DNA of 64,000 nucleotides from Tomocerus qinae (GCA_020055645.1 CM034548.1:34956201-35020200); one strand, 5' to 3'. Numbered from the stretch's first letter, positions 14,101 to 27,479 are shown. A program made the numbers and translations. Notes: generated by a model not told the origin, from the sequence alone.

Positions 14101-17100
14101 TGTCAAATTAATGATATTAGGATATCATTAATAATCCAACTCTTGGCATTGCTGCAGATGCATAAGTAATAGCTTATTTCTCTGCATCTCACGCTAAAAC
14201 AATTCAGTATAACTTATGTTAGGTATGTTTTGTTATTTCATCTTGTTACTGATTAAAAAATGAAAATGGCTAATGTCGCACTTTCCTACCTTATAGAAAT
14301 GCTGAATTTCTAGAAAAAGTGGTATTTATAATTTACCAACAGCAATAAAATGTCAGATTCAATAAATATGCGATTTTCTGCATTTTCTGGGCTGATAGTT
14401 CAACCCACCACCAATTTTTGCCTCATGATGATTCCAAGTCTCCATGAGCCCCTTTAGAAGCGTGGAAGACGCAAGATTACGATTGAGTTAGACAGTTTTA
14501 GTTTGTGAAACTCAATCGGATAACAATTTTGACCCATACAAAAAATTAATATATCCACTTTTATATGTAGTAAAATTTTGAGAGTGACTACAGTCAAAAT
14601 AATTGGAATTATTGCACAAAAATTATATTTAGCCTGTTTTATGCGAAGGTAAGTCTTGGCTTACATTCACCAGTAATTAGCAATGCCGATAGAAAGGGTG
14701 GATGGTAAGGTAGATTGGTAAACGTGTATTTTGGCAGGGCAGAGACGCGGTTGACCTGAGAATGAAATAATTATTGTAATGCAAGGAGGTTTTGGTTGGT
14801 TGTGATAAATATGTGGTGGAAAAGGCATTAATATTAGATCGTGTGAGAGGAAAAAATATGATGGTAAGTTTTTCCGGTTGGTTGAGTCGAATGGAAGGTT
14901 GTGTCATCTTAGCGAAGGAGATTGTGGGAAATAGGCTTTGTCCTATTCCCTCATCGCATCATCAAGAATGTATTTCACGGTCGCATTGGGATGTACGGAT
15001 TATTACTTACTTTATATCATCTCGGGAAGTCATAACATAACTTCATAATAGTGACTATAGAAGAAAGCCTTAGCCACCGAAGGCAAACCAATGCCAGTGA
15101 GGAAACCAAGCGTAATAACACGACTAGGTATACAACTCTATATAGGTAGGTAGCTCTACTAATGCAATGTTCCAGAGCAGTTCCAGTTAGTTCCAGAGAG
15201 TTCAGTTTAGACAGGATGGAATGGTCTGGCCAATATCACAGTCACAATGGCGATGAATGAATACCACAATATTCCTTTCATATTTGTCATTTCCCCTGCA
15301 GGACCATCACATTTCCCTCCTACTATAACCTATCTCTATATAAATATGCCAACTCAAAAGATATTGGCAAAAATCCTAAATGGAATTTTCAAATTTGAAA
15401 AGCTTTTCTACTTTATCCCATGTCTATATAGTAAAGCTGGCATAGACACACCTTTGTACAACTTATTCATGATGAAACTATTAAAAGACATTATAACATT
15501 CTGCTTCAAGAAAGGTCGCAATGGAAAGAAATCTTGCAAGTACTTAGACTAGCTATTTGGGAATTGACACGATAATTCATAGAACGAATTTGAATTTTTA
15601 TGGAGAAAGAGTGTGGGAGAAGAGTCTCCGATTTCCAATTCAATTAGAAACACATGCTTCCTTAGTCCATGAGACAGTTTCACGTAATATATGATATCTT
15701 TTAGTCGTGGAGAAAGAGACTTTTACTCGCTTTTTGTTTCGACCCCTTCACTCCCATTTTACAATCCAAAATGGATTGTGCGTTTCCACGCACTTAATTC
15801 ACACTTTATGTTGTGAATGTGATCTATGTATTTCCCTATCTACTGATACCACATAAAGACAGACGGATTCTTCTACGGAATTCCAACAGCAAGACAAGAT
15901 AAACGTCCTGATCACTTGATCCCTTAATGCGTACATATCCACGGTATGCTGCTACTTAATACCTATTCAAATGCTCTACCAATTAAATATACCTATATGT
16001 CAATATAAATTGTGGACTAATTGTTTAAATACTTTACTTAAAACCCTACAGTTTTAACCTGCTTTTACCATTATAAATACAAACAATTTGCACCAGTTAA
16101 AATAGAATAAACAATACGCAACACATTTAAGAGTGCTGAAGAGTGGTCTAAATTATCTCAAGTTAAGAGTGTTGGTCCGTATTCAAAGTAATGCTAATTC
16201 GTATCTACCTGAAGTCATGACCTCCAAATTACTATGCATAGAAATACTGCCCGATTGCTCATTTTTTTCATTTGTGAAGAACAAATCTTGCAACTTTCTC
16301 CACAATATGTAATACCATGATAATACATATTTGGATATACAAGCAGTGGAGAAGAGAATGCGACAAAATGTAGATTGCAATGTTAATTTTTTGCACGATA
16401 TATTTTTAAAACGGACAACATTAAGTGTACCACAGTATCTAGAAAAAGTCTGTATTCGTTTTTGAAATCTATCTTGCTTCATACATTGCCATAAGTAAAA
16501 CAACTACCCTTAAAACTTAAAGCAGTATTAACGTTTGTTCAGAATGTAGTATTAATGTCAAAAGGTTACGTATTTTAGTCTGTACCCTTTTATGTACGTA
16601 GAATTCAAATCACACCAGAGTCAAAGTGATCATAATAATCATATGTGAGGTAGGATAGGAATCAAGTGACTCCATTTGGAAACTTATATAATATACATAT
16701 ATCTGGTCATTGGAATTATATTTGAATCTGGTCATGATTTTGAAATAGTGTAGCATGAATCTCAACTTATGAATAGGGCATCCATTGCTCTAAATCTCCT
16801 TTGTGCCTGGTATCTGTAGTAAGGTGAAATGTAACACGTTCGTTCTACTAAGGCATAATATTATAGATACAAAAGGACCTTTTAAAAATTCCAAAGTGCC
16901 AAAAGGACTTACTTCTATGTTATTTATAGTCGAGTTTGCAAAGACTGCTCCGGATATGAGAACCGGAATCAACCAAAAAGCTCTCCACTTAAATCTCCCC
17001 TATTCAACCCAACCCACATTTGTACCACCATGTAACATACGTAATATCGCTATACTTGGTATTTGCAAAACCAGTGTCGCTTTCGTTTCACTGGCATGAA

Positions 17101-20100
17101 AATGTTCACTCAACTCCTGCTGGCTCTTAGACCTTAAGAACTTTAACGGAAAACGGTAGTGAAGGAAAGCTAATTGACTATTTCCTGTTATCGTTATCAT
17201 TATTCCATTGCACTGTACAAATGGGTTCTTTTCTGGTAAAGCCAACTAAATCTGCTACTAATGGAAACATTTCTGCGTATTAATCTCTCTGACGATATAG
17301 AAAGATATGAATTATCCATAAGGAAATTAAGCACTAAGAGTTAATGAGAGTGTCTAAAATTGTGGTGAAAACGGACGAAACAATTATTTTTATTATGTAG
17401 CCCGGCAATGATGTAAAATGATGTTTAATTGATGATTGCAGGAAGGAATGGGAGCATTGAAGCTAATTCCCGGAGGAATTCAACTGAAAGGAGAAGCCAT
17501 GGTTTTGGATAATCTAATTGCATCAAAAATTAAGTCACGAAAAGGACAACCGATTCATATAGAATCTTATAAAAATATAAGTCTTCAGTCTCGAAGCGCA
17601 GATGGCCGGATTCTGAATAAAATCTTCTTAGGTGTGTGACATAATTTGGATTTAAAAAGAATTTGTGCTGGGTGGTGGGCTAAGATTGACTTGAGCGTGG
17701 CCAAAAGCCAAAGGGACTGGGTTGTAATTATCTTTCTTTGTAATTAGGAGATGACAAACTTGAATGTCAAGCATCCGGAATGAAAATTACTGACACTCGG
17801 GGAAGACTCTTGTTCTCGGCGGATAAAAAGGAAGTTCTTGTAGGGGCAGAGCTCCTCAGAGTTACAGGTTAGTTTGCCACACTGCAACTTGCACATGGTA
17901 AACATGTAAATGGTACACAGATGTAGAGAATATCCTAATTATATGCAGTCGGGGTTATAACAACATTTCTTATAGTACTCTCTAAGTAGCTACTTTATTT
18001 TCTCCGATTCGCAATTAAAATTCTTGCCATTTTTATTAGACAAATAATTCCCTACGAATTCGTGAATGAGTTTTAATCGCTCGTTAACTTAATGGGGACT
18101 TGGTCTGAGAACAATCATTTGGATTCAGAATCTACTTGTTTTCTACAGTGCCACATCAACTATCAAAGCCCCTGAGCAGTAATTATAGGGAAAAGTACTT
18201 ACAACTAGAAGTAAATAGATGTGACATGCGAAGACACAAAGTACTAGAAAAAAGTCTTATATTACATATTTAATTAAATGCATGTAAAATGAAAAGAATG
18301 AATTGTTAGCCCATTGCCATTTTCAATTAGAAGGCATAGCATCAAAATTGCAGTTACAAAGCGGGGCTTGGGAAAAGTTAATTCAGATGTCAAATTGGTG
18401 GATGGCATGGTGTCTGGCTTAGTTAGCGTATAAAAGTTTTGAATTTCTTGTCTGTATCGTCCGTCTAATCGTGCAAATAGTACATCATGTATTCATTCAG
18501 AGTTGCTAAAGTTTGATGTGGCTCCTTTGTAAAAAGAGGAAACCATTGTGTTGGATTACAATTATGTAATCATTAGACAAGATCCTCTGTATGCGGAGCA
18601 GTAAATGGAAAATCGAGAAAGAAATGAAGATCTCTTCAGAGAGAATAGAATTAGACATGTCGATGAAATACATGTACTACAATCTAATGATGATGATACA
18701 AAGTATCTCCACATAAAAGTAACTAGTCGGCTAGTCCAATTGTACTGACATTTCAGTATATTGGGTTACTCTTCTACTATACTTACTAATAATACAATCC
18801 TTTCTTCACTTTTCTGTCTTGTCGCTCTCTTTTGTTCTCTTCGGGTTAAAACAAGTCTCATTAATGAAATATCATGTTCCCATTTTCTCTTGTTACAGGC
18901 GAGGGAGGAGCTGTTTTTCATGGTTCCGTTCAAACTCCACAAGTCAGAGCTGAATCGGGACACGAACTAAGGTCAGCATATCATCTTTGACATCTCACAA
19001 AAGACTTCATCCATAATACTCAATAGTCCATTTTGAATCATCTTTTAATAGCCAATAGGAAATTTTTCATTCCAAATAGTTAATAAGTTTCACTTGTCAA
19101 GAAAATGATACAAAGTGTGCAATATGATGATGAAATGAAATTCTTTCAACAGACTGGAGTCCCCGACGAGATCTCTGGAAGTTTTAGCACCGTTGGGTAT
19201 TGGTATTGAATCCAGAGCTGGAGACATCACTGCCACATGCCTTTCCGATCTCAGACTACAATCCATTGCAGGATCTGTAAGTTAAAGCACGTTTTACATA
19301 AAATTTGTCAAGAAAAGGATGAAAGATTGCTTCTCGTTATCCTTGCCCCCTTTACCATTACTACGACACATTTTTACGTGCTCCCACTCCAGGCTAAGTC
19401 AACAAGATCCTACTACTTTATTCTCAGAATCACCATCACATTAGAAATATTAATAAAAACTTGAAAAAATGCAATTAGAACAGCAAAACTCATGTTTAAT
19501 CTCATTGAATCTATTTCCGCTAACATAAAAGCAAGATTTTAACCTATTTTAAGTCGTAGAAGGTATTGGCTACATGATGTTTACTAATGAATTAAATTCA
19601 TATGGAAAGGGACACTATTATCGTACACAGAACAATGTAAATTAATAGCTTCACTCAAACTTATCACAAAATTAAGGCTTGCTTCCTGCTTATCTTGAAA
19701 GGAAGCAATGACAATAGCCCGTTTTATCACTATAGCTGATACAATACATATTCATTGTTGAATTCAATCCACATGTACCAGACCCAGTTACAACAAGTAT
19801 GATTGACGGAAGTTCCACACTCTAATTTTAATAATCCAAAAATATTATACTGTCTAGTATATCTATTCATTTTAACGCATTGACGTAATTGCATATCAAA
19901 CCAAATTGATCATCTAAGAAATAATTTTTATTTATTTATTTTAACAACATCCTTTCCGTTTATCCTAGCCGAAATTTTGCATGATGTATTCACCTAATTC
20001 CATGTCATTTAGTCAGAATTTAGATATGCATGATATGATGTGTATGCTGTTAACAAAAGTTAAAAATGAAGCAATGGAGACGCCATCAATATTTTACATG

Positions 20101-20492
20101 AATATAGCAAATGTAATTTAAAGGTCTACCAGCAAGCATTTAAGGGAATGATGATGACATGAAGAGCTCTGGGAAATCAAAAAATGATAGCATTAAGCTA
20201 GGAATTTGAATTTTGATTAGTAAAAGCTACAAACTTGATGTGTTAATTACAGGTGCGTTTGGATGCTCCGAATATTTATTTGCCAAGATTACAATCCGCT
20301 TCTGTGTCAAGTGCAAAGCTTCCGGTGCCCAGTAGTGGGTCAAGTTCTTACAGCAGTTCTTCAAGCGGGAGTGGGTCTTCCAGTCGTGCAGGTCGCCCCG
20401 AAGTTTATCAAATTTGTGTTTGTGGAAAAGGACGTGTATTTCTCGCCCCTCCGGAAGGTCCCTGTGTGGCCGACAACGACGTTTGTCGGTGA
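7966..20492 (+). CDS. Scgdelta: Delta/gamma-type sarcoglycan (six coding exons)
   Basis: Type II membrane glycoprotein of the sarcoglycan complex, which with dystrophin and dystroglycan links the muscle cytoskeleton to the extracellular matrix. The model starts at ATG 7970 and joins 7970-8185, 17442-17631, 17748-17867, 18899-18971, 19153-19276 and 20253-20492; every junction is GT-AG and the phases (0,1,1,2,0) agree, giving 320 residues, close to the family's usual 290. Visible: a cytoplasmic N-terminus ending in the basic GWRRRC stop-transfer motif (37-42), one membrane span (about 42-67), the extracellular repeat region with [19 protein letters not shown] and [13 protein letters not shown], an N-glycosylation site N117-I-S, and the C-terminal cysteine cluster C296, C298, C312, C319. 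A Ser/Gly-rich insert (267-285) before the cluster looks lineage-specific. Exact symbol (delta versus gamma/zeta) is by similarity; invertebrates usually have one member of this branch. An acceptor directly before the ATG implies an upstream non-coding exon. Confidence 0.95.
8370..8610. repeat. 241-bp element bounded by perfect 16-bp inverted repeats
   Basis: TTTAAAACACACCGGT at 8370-8385 is matched by its exact reverse complement at 8595-8610. The size and terminal symmetry resemble a short MITE inside sarcoglycan intron 1. No target-site duplication is clear, so the ends or the class are uncertain. Confidence 0.5.
12233..13234. mobile_element. Foldback (long inverted-repeat) transposable element
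   Basis: Two long arms, 12233-12649 and 12822-13234, are near-perfect reverse complements; differences are a handful of substitutions and a 4-bp indel. They enclose a 172-bp loop. The outer ends read TGTGGTAGTCCAGAAGAGC and its complement and are flanked on both sides by TATATA, which could be a target duplication but is too simple to be sure. The loop and the inner part of the right arm carry a remnant of a DDE integrase on the minus strand. The element lies in sarcoglycan intron 1. Inference: an inverted duplication of an integrase-bearing transposon, now non-autonomous. Confidence 0.9.
12650..12922 (-). pseudogene. Integrase fragment (KRBA2/Ginger-like DDE core start)
   Basis: On the minus strand, the peptide contains [10 protein letters not shown] followed by [19 protein letters not shown] and EYK, then a stop. 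The spacing of a CxxC-like zinc-binding end, a proline-rich linker and VQ-D-LID matches the start of the integrase catalytic core in KRBA2/Ginger-type and related retroelement integrases, where the Asp of the DLID motif is the first catalytic residue. The frame then stops at a TGA where the family usually has Trp, and the rest of the core (second Asp, Glu) is absent. It is a dead fragment spanning the foldback loop and the inner edge of the right arm. Family assignment rests on motif memory. Confidence 0.65.
17442..17631 (+). CDS. Scgdelta: Sarcoglycan exon 2: membrane-proximal ectodomain
   Basis: Acceptor GATGATTGCAG before [18 protein letters not shown], which parallels the DGMGNLRI segment of vertebrate delta-sarcoglycan. 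Holds the N-I-S glycosylation site (N117) at the position conserved in the family. Leaves one base (phase 1) to the next exon. Confidence 0.95.
17748..17867 (+). CDS. Scgdelta: Sarcoglycan exon 3: ectodomain repeat
   Basis: Encodes a conserved ectodomain segment ending [19 protein letters not shown], one of the best conserved parts of the family. The intron before it is only 116 bp, the shortest of the gene. Phase 1 at both ends. Confidence 0.95.
18899..18971 (+). CDS. Scgdelta: Sarcoglycan exon 4
   Basis: Encodes [18 protein letters not shown] and the following GHEL, matching the family's GTVFPKSIETPNVRA stretch. Acceptor CTTGTTACAG, donor GTCAGC; phase 1 in, phase 2 out. Confidence 0.93.
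19153..19276 (+). CDS. Scgdelta: Sarcoglycan exon 5
   Basis: Encodes [20 protein letters not shown] and the following [16 protein letters not shown], the family signature region with a conserved Cys. Acceptor TTCTTTCAACAG, donor GTAAGT; phase 2 in, phase 0 out. Confidence 0.95.
20253..20492 (+). CDS. Scgdelta: Sarcoglycan exon 6: cysteine cluster and stop
   Basis: Encodes [13 protein letters not shown], a Ser/Gly-rich low-complexity insert of about 20 residues, and the [18 protein letters not shown] cluster that is diagnostic for delta/gamma sarcoglycans, then TGA. The insert has no counterpart in vertebrate delta-sarcoglycan. Confidence 0.95.
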   Translation: MRLDAPNIYLPRLQSASVSSAKLPVPSSGSSSYSSSSSGSGSSSRAGRPEVYQICVCGKGRVFLAPPEGPCVADNDVCR

Positions 20493-21570
20493 TTTGGTGT
20501 CATCTCTATGTTGACATCCTTTTACCTCTTCGTTGCTATTTCTTCTTTGAATTATGTGTTCGAAATATGTTCAGTTCTACTATCCAGCCAAGCCAACCTA
20601 TAACTCAGTAAGTCAACTTGTTTTCTGAAAATTATATCGCCAAATAGGCAAGATGAGTTGAAGTATATAATGTCTGTCCGTATACTTAATTAGGATAAGG
20701 CTTAATAGAATATTGATCTTGTTGTTTCAGGTATTTATTTCGCAATCATCTCTTTCGATGAAGCTTCTGTCATTGCACACCAAGACTGTCTGCAAGATGT
20801 CAAAACGGTGTACTACTCACTATTTGTATTCTGCAATTAGTATAAAAGCCGTTTTGCAAGCGTAGGTAATTAATTAATTGTATAATAACTACTTACACAG
20901 TTGTTCTTTAAAAGTAGTTTATGCAAACTGTAAACTTTTTAATTTGAAAGGTCCAAATTGGCTAAAGTAAGCATAATCAACCAGCTTGCCTGTGTTTGTT
21001 AATTAATTACTAATTAGCTAGGATCAAAGTAATTAGTTAGGAGCCATTTTCTCCTGTGTCTTCCTCATTTGTACTCAATATGTTTATTTATATCTTGTCT
21101 CTACTTCATATACTCACCACGTTACTTTAGATTGCAATTAGCGTTAAGACAAAATGTTTTCGTGGCATTTACCATGAAATGAGCGTCGTCGTGAGCACAC
21201 GTTTTCTATTCAGGGATATTTGTACGCATGTCTTTTATGCTAACAAATTGTAATCTATTTGCTATAGCTATTTAATTTCCATGAATTAATGTTTGTATTT
21301 AATTTTTTTAGTTTTTTCTGAAGTAGTCTTAGTGGTTCAATTTTTGTTTCGTCTAATTAGCCTAAGTTGCAACTAATTATCAAGTTTAACAAGTATTTGT
21401 GTGAAACAAAGTATGTTTGAGTTAGAAGGATTTACTATAGAGGTAAATAGGTCATTATAATGTATCTTAATGCACTAATGTGTCTAAAAATGTTTAATCC
21501 ATATCTTCTGCATGATTAATTTCATAATGTTTTTGTACACATTATTCGAAGAGCCAATCCCAAAACATAG

Positions 21571-21680
21571 TTCATAAATAAAATGGAATAAAATGAGATT
21601 TAACTGATTCCTTCGGTTATAAAATTTCAATAATTGGATATAGGTAAAATTAAATTACATTTTATTCCATTTTTTATGAA
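21571..21680. repeat. 110-bp imperfect hairpin
   Basis: The arm 21571-21603 (core ATGGAATAAAATG) pairs with 21650-21680 (core CATTTTATTCCAT) with only a few mismatches around a loop of about 46 bp. It lies about 1.1 kb downstream of the sarcoglycan stop codon, so it may fall in that gene's 3'UTR. A short MITE or a hairpin RNA precursor would both fit. Confidence 0.6.
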
Positions 21681-24600
21681 TCGAGATTAAGTATTATTGT
21701 ATCTTATAAATGGTAGTTATTGGCTCAATAGTTTTGGTGCTACTATTTTAACTCTTTCTGTAAATATCACAAAACAAGTAACAAGGAAATAGTAATAATA
21801 TCTAATAGTAAATTTTTGCAAGTTATTTGTGAATATTTGAAACCGTAAATAGTTCATAGATAAATTGGTAACGATTTTCCTTTGTCCATAATGAGTGCAG
21901 CGTTTCTCCTTTAAGAGATTTGAGTATTATGTCATACGCACATATTAATAGACCTCTATGTAAACTGTATGTATTTTTTTCCTTGCCAATAATTGATTTG
22001 TTTCAATGAATTAGTAATAAATAAAGATATTTTTTCTGGACCGATTACCACTGGCACAACAATATGATTTTACTCATTAAAATAGTGGTACTTAGGACTC
22101 TGTAGCATTGTAGAAGAGTACAAAAGAGATAAATATTGTATGATAATAAATCGCGGATTGTAATTCATGAAAGGTTGCTAAATTAGCATTCCATGAACTA
22201 TATAGAGCTACTCGCTCAAACGCGACTTTGGGAAAATTAAAAATTAATACACAAATTTCATGTCTGATCTACTGGTTAATACTGATTGAAATTGAACTGT
22301 AATAATTACAAATTTAGAAATTAGGGTTAAACTGTTGGCCAAGTTAATGTTAACCGTAGTAGTCAATTCACATAATGCTATAAATCAAGTATAATAGTAA
22401 ATCGTGATTATATAAGTATATAATATAATGTTAATATGTTGTTTAGAATTAAAACACGCCGTAACACAAAAATATAAAGATTGTTTTAATGAAAATGACA
22501 AATTGCTCATACACCTGAGTATAACAAACAATATAGTATTGATGTAGATCGTTGCAAAACTATGTGAAATAATTAATAATTGTCAGAAACCTCTGTTTAG
22601 TTTTATTCATTTGTCATCCTGCAATTCAAGTAGATCCCAAAATCCCATTTTAGAGAATAATTGTCCCCCCTCTCGGACTATTGCCCATGGAGCCCATTTT
22701 AGGGTAGTGTCTTCAAGAAGGTGTCTAACTCTTTACTATTACTATAATTGAAATATTCTTTCTCTCTATTCAAAAAGATTCTCGAGACAGGCTTGCAGAC
22801 TAGCTATGCTATTTGGTTGCACTTCTAATGCATGATAAAGTTAACAAAAATATAGTCAACCTTTTCTTTCGGTAGACCAAGAACATTATCTAAATGGCTG
22901 TCATGTATAACCTTACAGAGCCGATTAATTGCAATAGACAAGTCACTGTAAATAAAAATGACTAAATGTGATAGATTAGAAATGGAATACGTGTGTTAGC
23001 AGTGCAGACAGCAATGATCAAAGTTTAGTACTTTAACAAAAAGCCCAAGAATATTTAGAATTGACAAGTTGCAGCTAAATTAAAGTTGAAATTTATAAAA
23101 CAAATTTTTTGCAAATTTGGAAAAAAATATTGGGCTTAAAGGCGAAAAGCTAAAATAAAATATTGTGGAAGCATTCAGTAACCTCATTTTCTTGGGTCTA
23201 TTAATCTAGGATCTATCAGTAAATTAACGGATTAACTTTCCAAGTATTGTAACTTTAGACTCCTGGAAACTCCATACTTTTATTCTTGTGTAATCCATAC
23301 TTTAACTGTTGATAATGTTTTTAACAATTGTCTTCTTTTTTTAAATAGTAAATTACTGTAATGGTTTTTCAGCTTAAAAACTTGTCTGAAATGGAGGATG
23401 AGTATATGAACATCATACTTAGTCGGTGTGCACAAATAAAATGATAAGATTATGTGGCGTGTCTTCATGTCACGAATAGGAAGTTGTAAATATGTATTAG
23501 AAATGAGATGAAAGGAATTGGTGGACATAATTTGGTAATAATATTGTCTTTGCATCATGTAACTACGCTTTCTTAGAAATTAATGTCTGTGTATGAAATG
23601 TAATTCTTCTAATAAATATGTACCTTACCCTTTTAATTATGTTCACTATATGTCTAAGATTGGTATAATCATTAACATGTATGTTTCTGGCTTCATGTAA
23701 AAACGTTTTATCTGCTAATGGATGTTGAGTATCTTTTATTAGTCCTTCCTACCTAAAATACAATTTGCAAAATTGCAAATAGATAATTGTTAATTGGATA
23801 TGTACTAATTGTAATAGATAGGACACTTAGGTGTAGTCATCTGTATGTTTATATACGTATACATCAGTATGTAGTTTGGTAGTAGTGTATAAAAAATTCA
23901 TTTATTTGTTTGTTATTGTTGTCTGAATGAAACTAATAAATTTTTATATTTACAATACCTATAATACTGTGCTTATTTTTAAAACAAAATGTTCATGATA
24001 GCAAAGATCATCAAAAAATATGTTACTATTAAGACAGTAGTTTCATTTACATTTCTTTAGTCAATGTTTAACTGTGAAAGCAGCGGAGAAAAAATACAAC
24101 GGTGCATGACAAACAATATTGGGACACATAAACTTAAACATAATAATAAATAGAGTGATTTTGTTTTTGATGCCATAGACAACATAATCGGCAATTTGTA
24201 AGGAGATTAGTATTTATTTCAGCGACAGTAAAGTATTTAGTGTATGTTTCTTTTCTGCTATATAACTTACATGACATTATAATGTCTTCCTTGAAATGAC
24301 ATGTCACAACTTCATGCTAGAAAGGATACCATAATAGAGAGTCACTGTAAATGTCTACCTAAGCTAGTATATTGTCCATGAATGATATACTTATGACATG
24401 ACGATGATGATTTGTGGAACAATGGTGGGTGGATGGCAACATCGGGAAGAAAAGCAATCAGCAGCCAAGTGGAAATATTAAGATATGAGAGTGGTGGATA
24501 TGGACCATATAAAATATTAGCGAAGAAGATTAGTTGTTCGTGTCAGTAACTGCCCATTTTCTTCTTAGCTATTCTGAGATATAGATCGTCGAGCTGGACA

Positions 24601-27406
24601 TATAGCTTACTGTCAACCCAAGCCGTTCTTCTCTCCGTCCAAGGGACGACTGAAAGACACTTGTCCTTAGCACAGCCAAGTCATGAACGAGATAACAGGA
24701 GATAAAGCTTAGCCAACCCATCAATGTCTTATGTACTGTGTCCAAGTTCAACGACCAAGTCATAGCTGCCTCGCCATTCCATCGTAAGTCAAAAATAAAT
24801 CAAACACGCCGAATACATTCTACACACATACTCCAATTATTTCCAAGTAATGCCAATAGACAATAGCACAGTCATTAAATCATGTAAATGTATCAGTATA
24901 ATCAGAAGCAATATACACAAACATTTCCCTTTTAATTTTCAATAGTATACCAGTATACCCCCTTTTTAAGGTCACCTGAAAGGCTCTGTTTAGTGTGCAA
25001 TTTTTACTCAATTTTGTATACGTTAAGGAGAAAGTACCTAATTAGAAAATTCCACAAGTCCATAGAAAAGTCCAATTTAAGAAGGTATTGGGAAATTTTC
25101 ATTTCTACATACATTTATTACAAAATAATGGATATAGTAACTCTGGTTGTGTATTAATTAGCCGAGTCGTATGTTATTTGGTATTACAATGGGAGCAATA
25201 TTTTTTGTCTAAGGAAGCAACTAAGTGTCATTGGTGTGGTTATCTCATGGAAAGGAATTAATTAGACTGGAAATGATTTTGCATGGATGATGAATGAATG
25301 AATAATGTTAACTGGACCACGTGAGATCCCAAGTACTATTTCCTATTGTTACCACACCTTAGGTAGTTGACGAAATGAGTGCGTATTGTTTCATTTCTTG
25401 GAGTTGGGAGAAGAATGAAAAATACTCTGGAAATCCATAATCTTATCGCTCGCAGATATAAAACGAGACTCGTAATGAATGAGAACAAGAAATGACAATA
25501 AATTTTGGGAGAGCTAATGTAAGTAATGAAATTCCTCTTAGATGCACAACTCATGTAAGAACTCATTTCATCGCGAATAGAAAATGGGGTCTCCCTACAT
25601 TTTCATTGCTTTCTTTTGACTTTTCTCCCTGGTTCTACATACATTAATACAGCGTCAGCATTTCGGCCTTCCTCCTCAGGTTCAGTCTAGCATAGAAAAG
25701 CTCTTTGCATCCACAATATCAGCAAAATCATCGAAAAAGAGTAGGATATCTTGTGCGTAATCCAAAGAGTGCTTGTTTTCGTAGTTTACTTGCTCTATTA
25801 TTTCACTTTCACCAGAACTCCTCTCCGTCCTCCTCCTGCTTTCTCTTACATACATTCAGATTCATGCCAGCATAAATAGTTCAGCTTGGATGCAGATTAC
25901 AAATTGGACAAACTTAGAGAACATGTAACGGTTATGTTTCACAGGACAAGGGATGCTCCAATATTCCATGAAAGAATGAACTGAGTGAAAATTGAACTAA
26001 ACCCGAGAAGAAGTAAGGCGTGCGACGCCACAGAAAGGAAAGGGATGATATAATAATGATACAGACTGGAGTCTCCTCCTGCTAGGAACACAAGATCACT
26101 TCTATGAAGCACACGTCTTTTGTTATTTGACTTCATTGCCTATTACATAATTTCAGCAGTATCTCACACAATTGTAAACCAACTCTCAGCTCGGCCCAGG
26201 ATACAAACACTGAACAAACTCCTTATGCTATACTCAAAGGACAAATTAGTTGACAAATGTTATTTCCGCCTGTAAACAATGTAAATTCTCATCTCGTGTC
26301 CCATTTCTCTCTCAATTCTTGTGTCATGTTTATCTGCTAATATATTTACACATTGCATGGTATACATGCTAAGTAGCAAAAAAACTTCTCAGTAACATCG
26401 TACAATCATAGATTTAATTCTCCTTTCAATTCAGTGAAATAATTCTTGATTTTTCTTAGGAAATGTATAATTGACAATCACTGTCCTAAAGACATTTTAT
26501 TATTATTTCCGGGCAGGTCTTGAAAATGTGATATCAGACTTCCTTATAGAAATTTGTTTTAGAAGATTGCTGGTAGAATTTAAATTCAACTTCAAGGAAG
26601 ATCGTAATTTATATTCAAATTCAAATCTACCTGTTTTTCTGTTAGAAGAAGGTATTGATAAATGACTATTACAAATACAAATAAAACATAATTTGAACCA
26701 AGAACATTTTAATGGGCTATCTTCTCACAGGTAGTACTTGTGATTTATTTCTACAAATACATGAATTTTAACTCAGTAGGTTAAGTATGCATATGTATAC
26801 ACTTTAACAATTTTTGTATACAGAAAAGACCTTCAAGACAAAAACAAAATCAAGTGTTATACTTGGTACCTTTTCTTCTAACAAACGAACACTCTTGCTT
26901 TTCAATATAGCATATTACGTTGTGCATAATACGAGGAATAGTACATATAGTACAATCATATACCAATATACAGAATTTACATGAAGGACGCAACATTGAG
27001 CAAGTATGACGAGGATGACAGAAGAACTTTGACATAGTACAGAGAGGTCTACTTAGGTGGATGGATTCTTAGGTCTACTTAGTTTCTATTTACTTACTCA
27101 CAAGTGTAGAGATACTTGGTACGACTGGATATCCATGATAACAAGTGTTCGGATAGGATTTTATTAAAGCGACGACGGTAGAATTGCCTGGAATATATTA
27201 ATAAATGAAATGATTTAGTTTTTCATGGAAAGTGAATTTTGACTGTCATTAAAGTGTATCAATAAAGAACAAATAAATGAATTTTCTGGTTAGGTTAACT
27301 ACAGTTTTTATGAGAAATTCAATCTTTTGGATAACATCGTTTAACAAATTTATAATTCACAATATCAATAGTGTCTACCTACGCTAGAAGTAATGCATAC
27401 TATCCA

Positions 27407-27479
27407 GTCCTTGACAAATATAATAAGTTTGGGTAACTAGAACTTATTATACCCAAAAAGGCAGAAATTGGTCAAGGAC
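27407..27479. repeat. 73-bp nested and interleaved inverted repeats
   Basis: GTCCTTGAC (27407-27415) and GTCAAGGAC (27471-27479) form exact outer ends. Inside, TAATAAGTT (27421-27429) pairs with AACTTATTA (27441-27449), and TTTGGGTA (27428-27435) pairs with TACCCAAA (27450-27457). The two inner pairs are interleaved rather than nested, the geometry of an H-type pseudoknot. Confidence 0.6.

Noticed and set aside
16790..17245. Overlapping open frames on both strands in sarcoglycan intron 1
   Set aside because: Peptides match nothing I know; both strands are open, so neither can be preferred. Possibly old transposon sequence.
24571..24783. Exon-like segment with acceptor TTCTTCTTAG and donor GTAAGT
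   Set aside because: All plus-strand frames contain stops; without transcript data a non-coding exon cannot be separated from chance.
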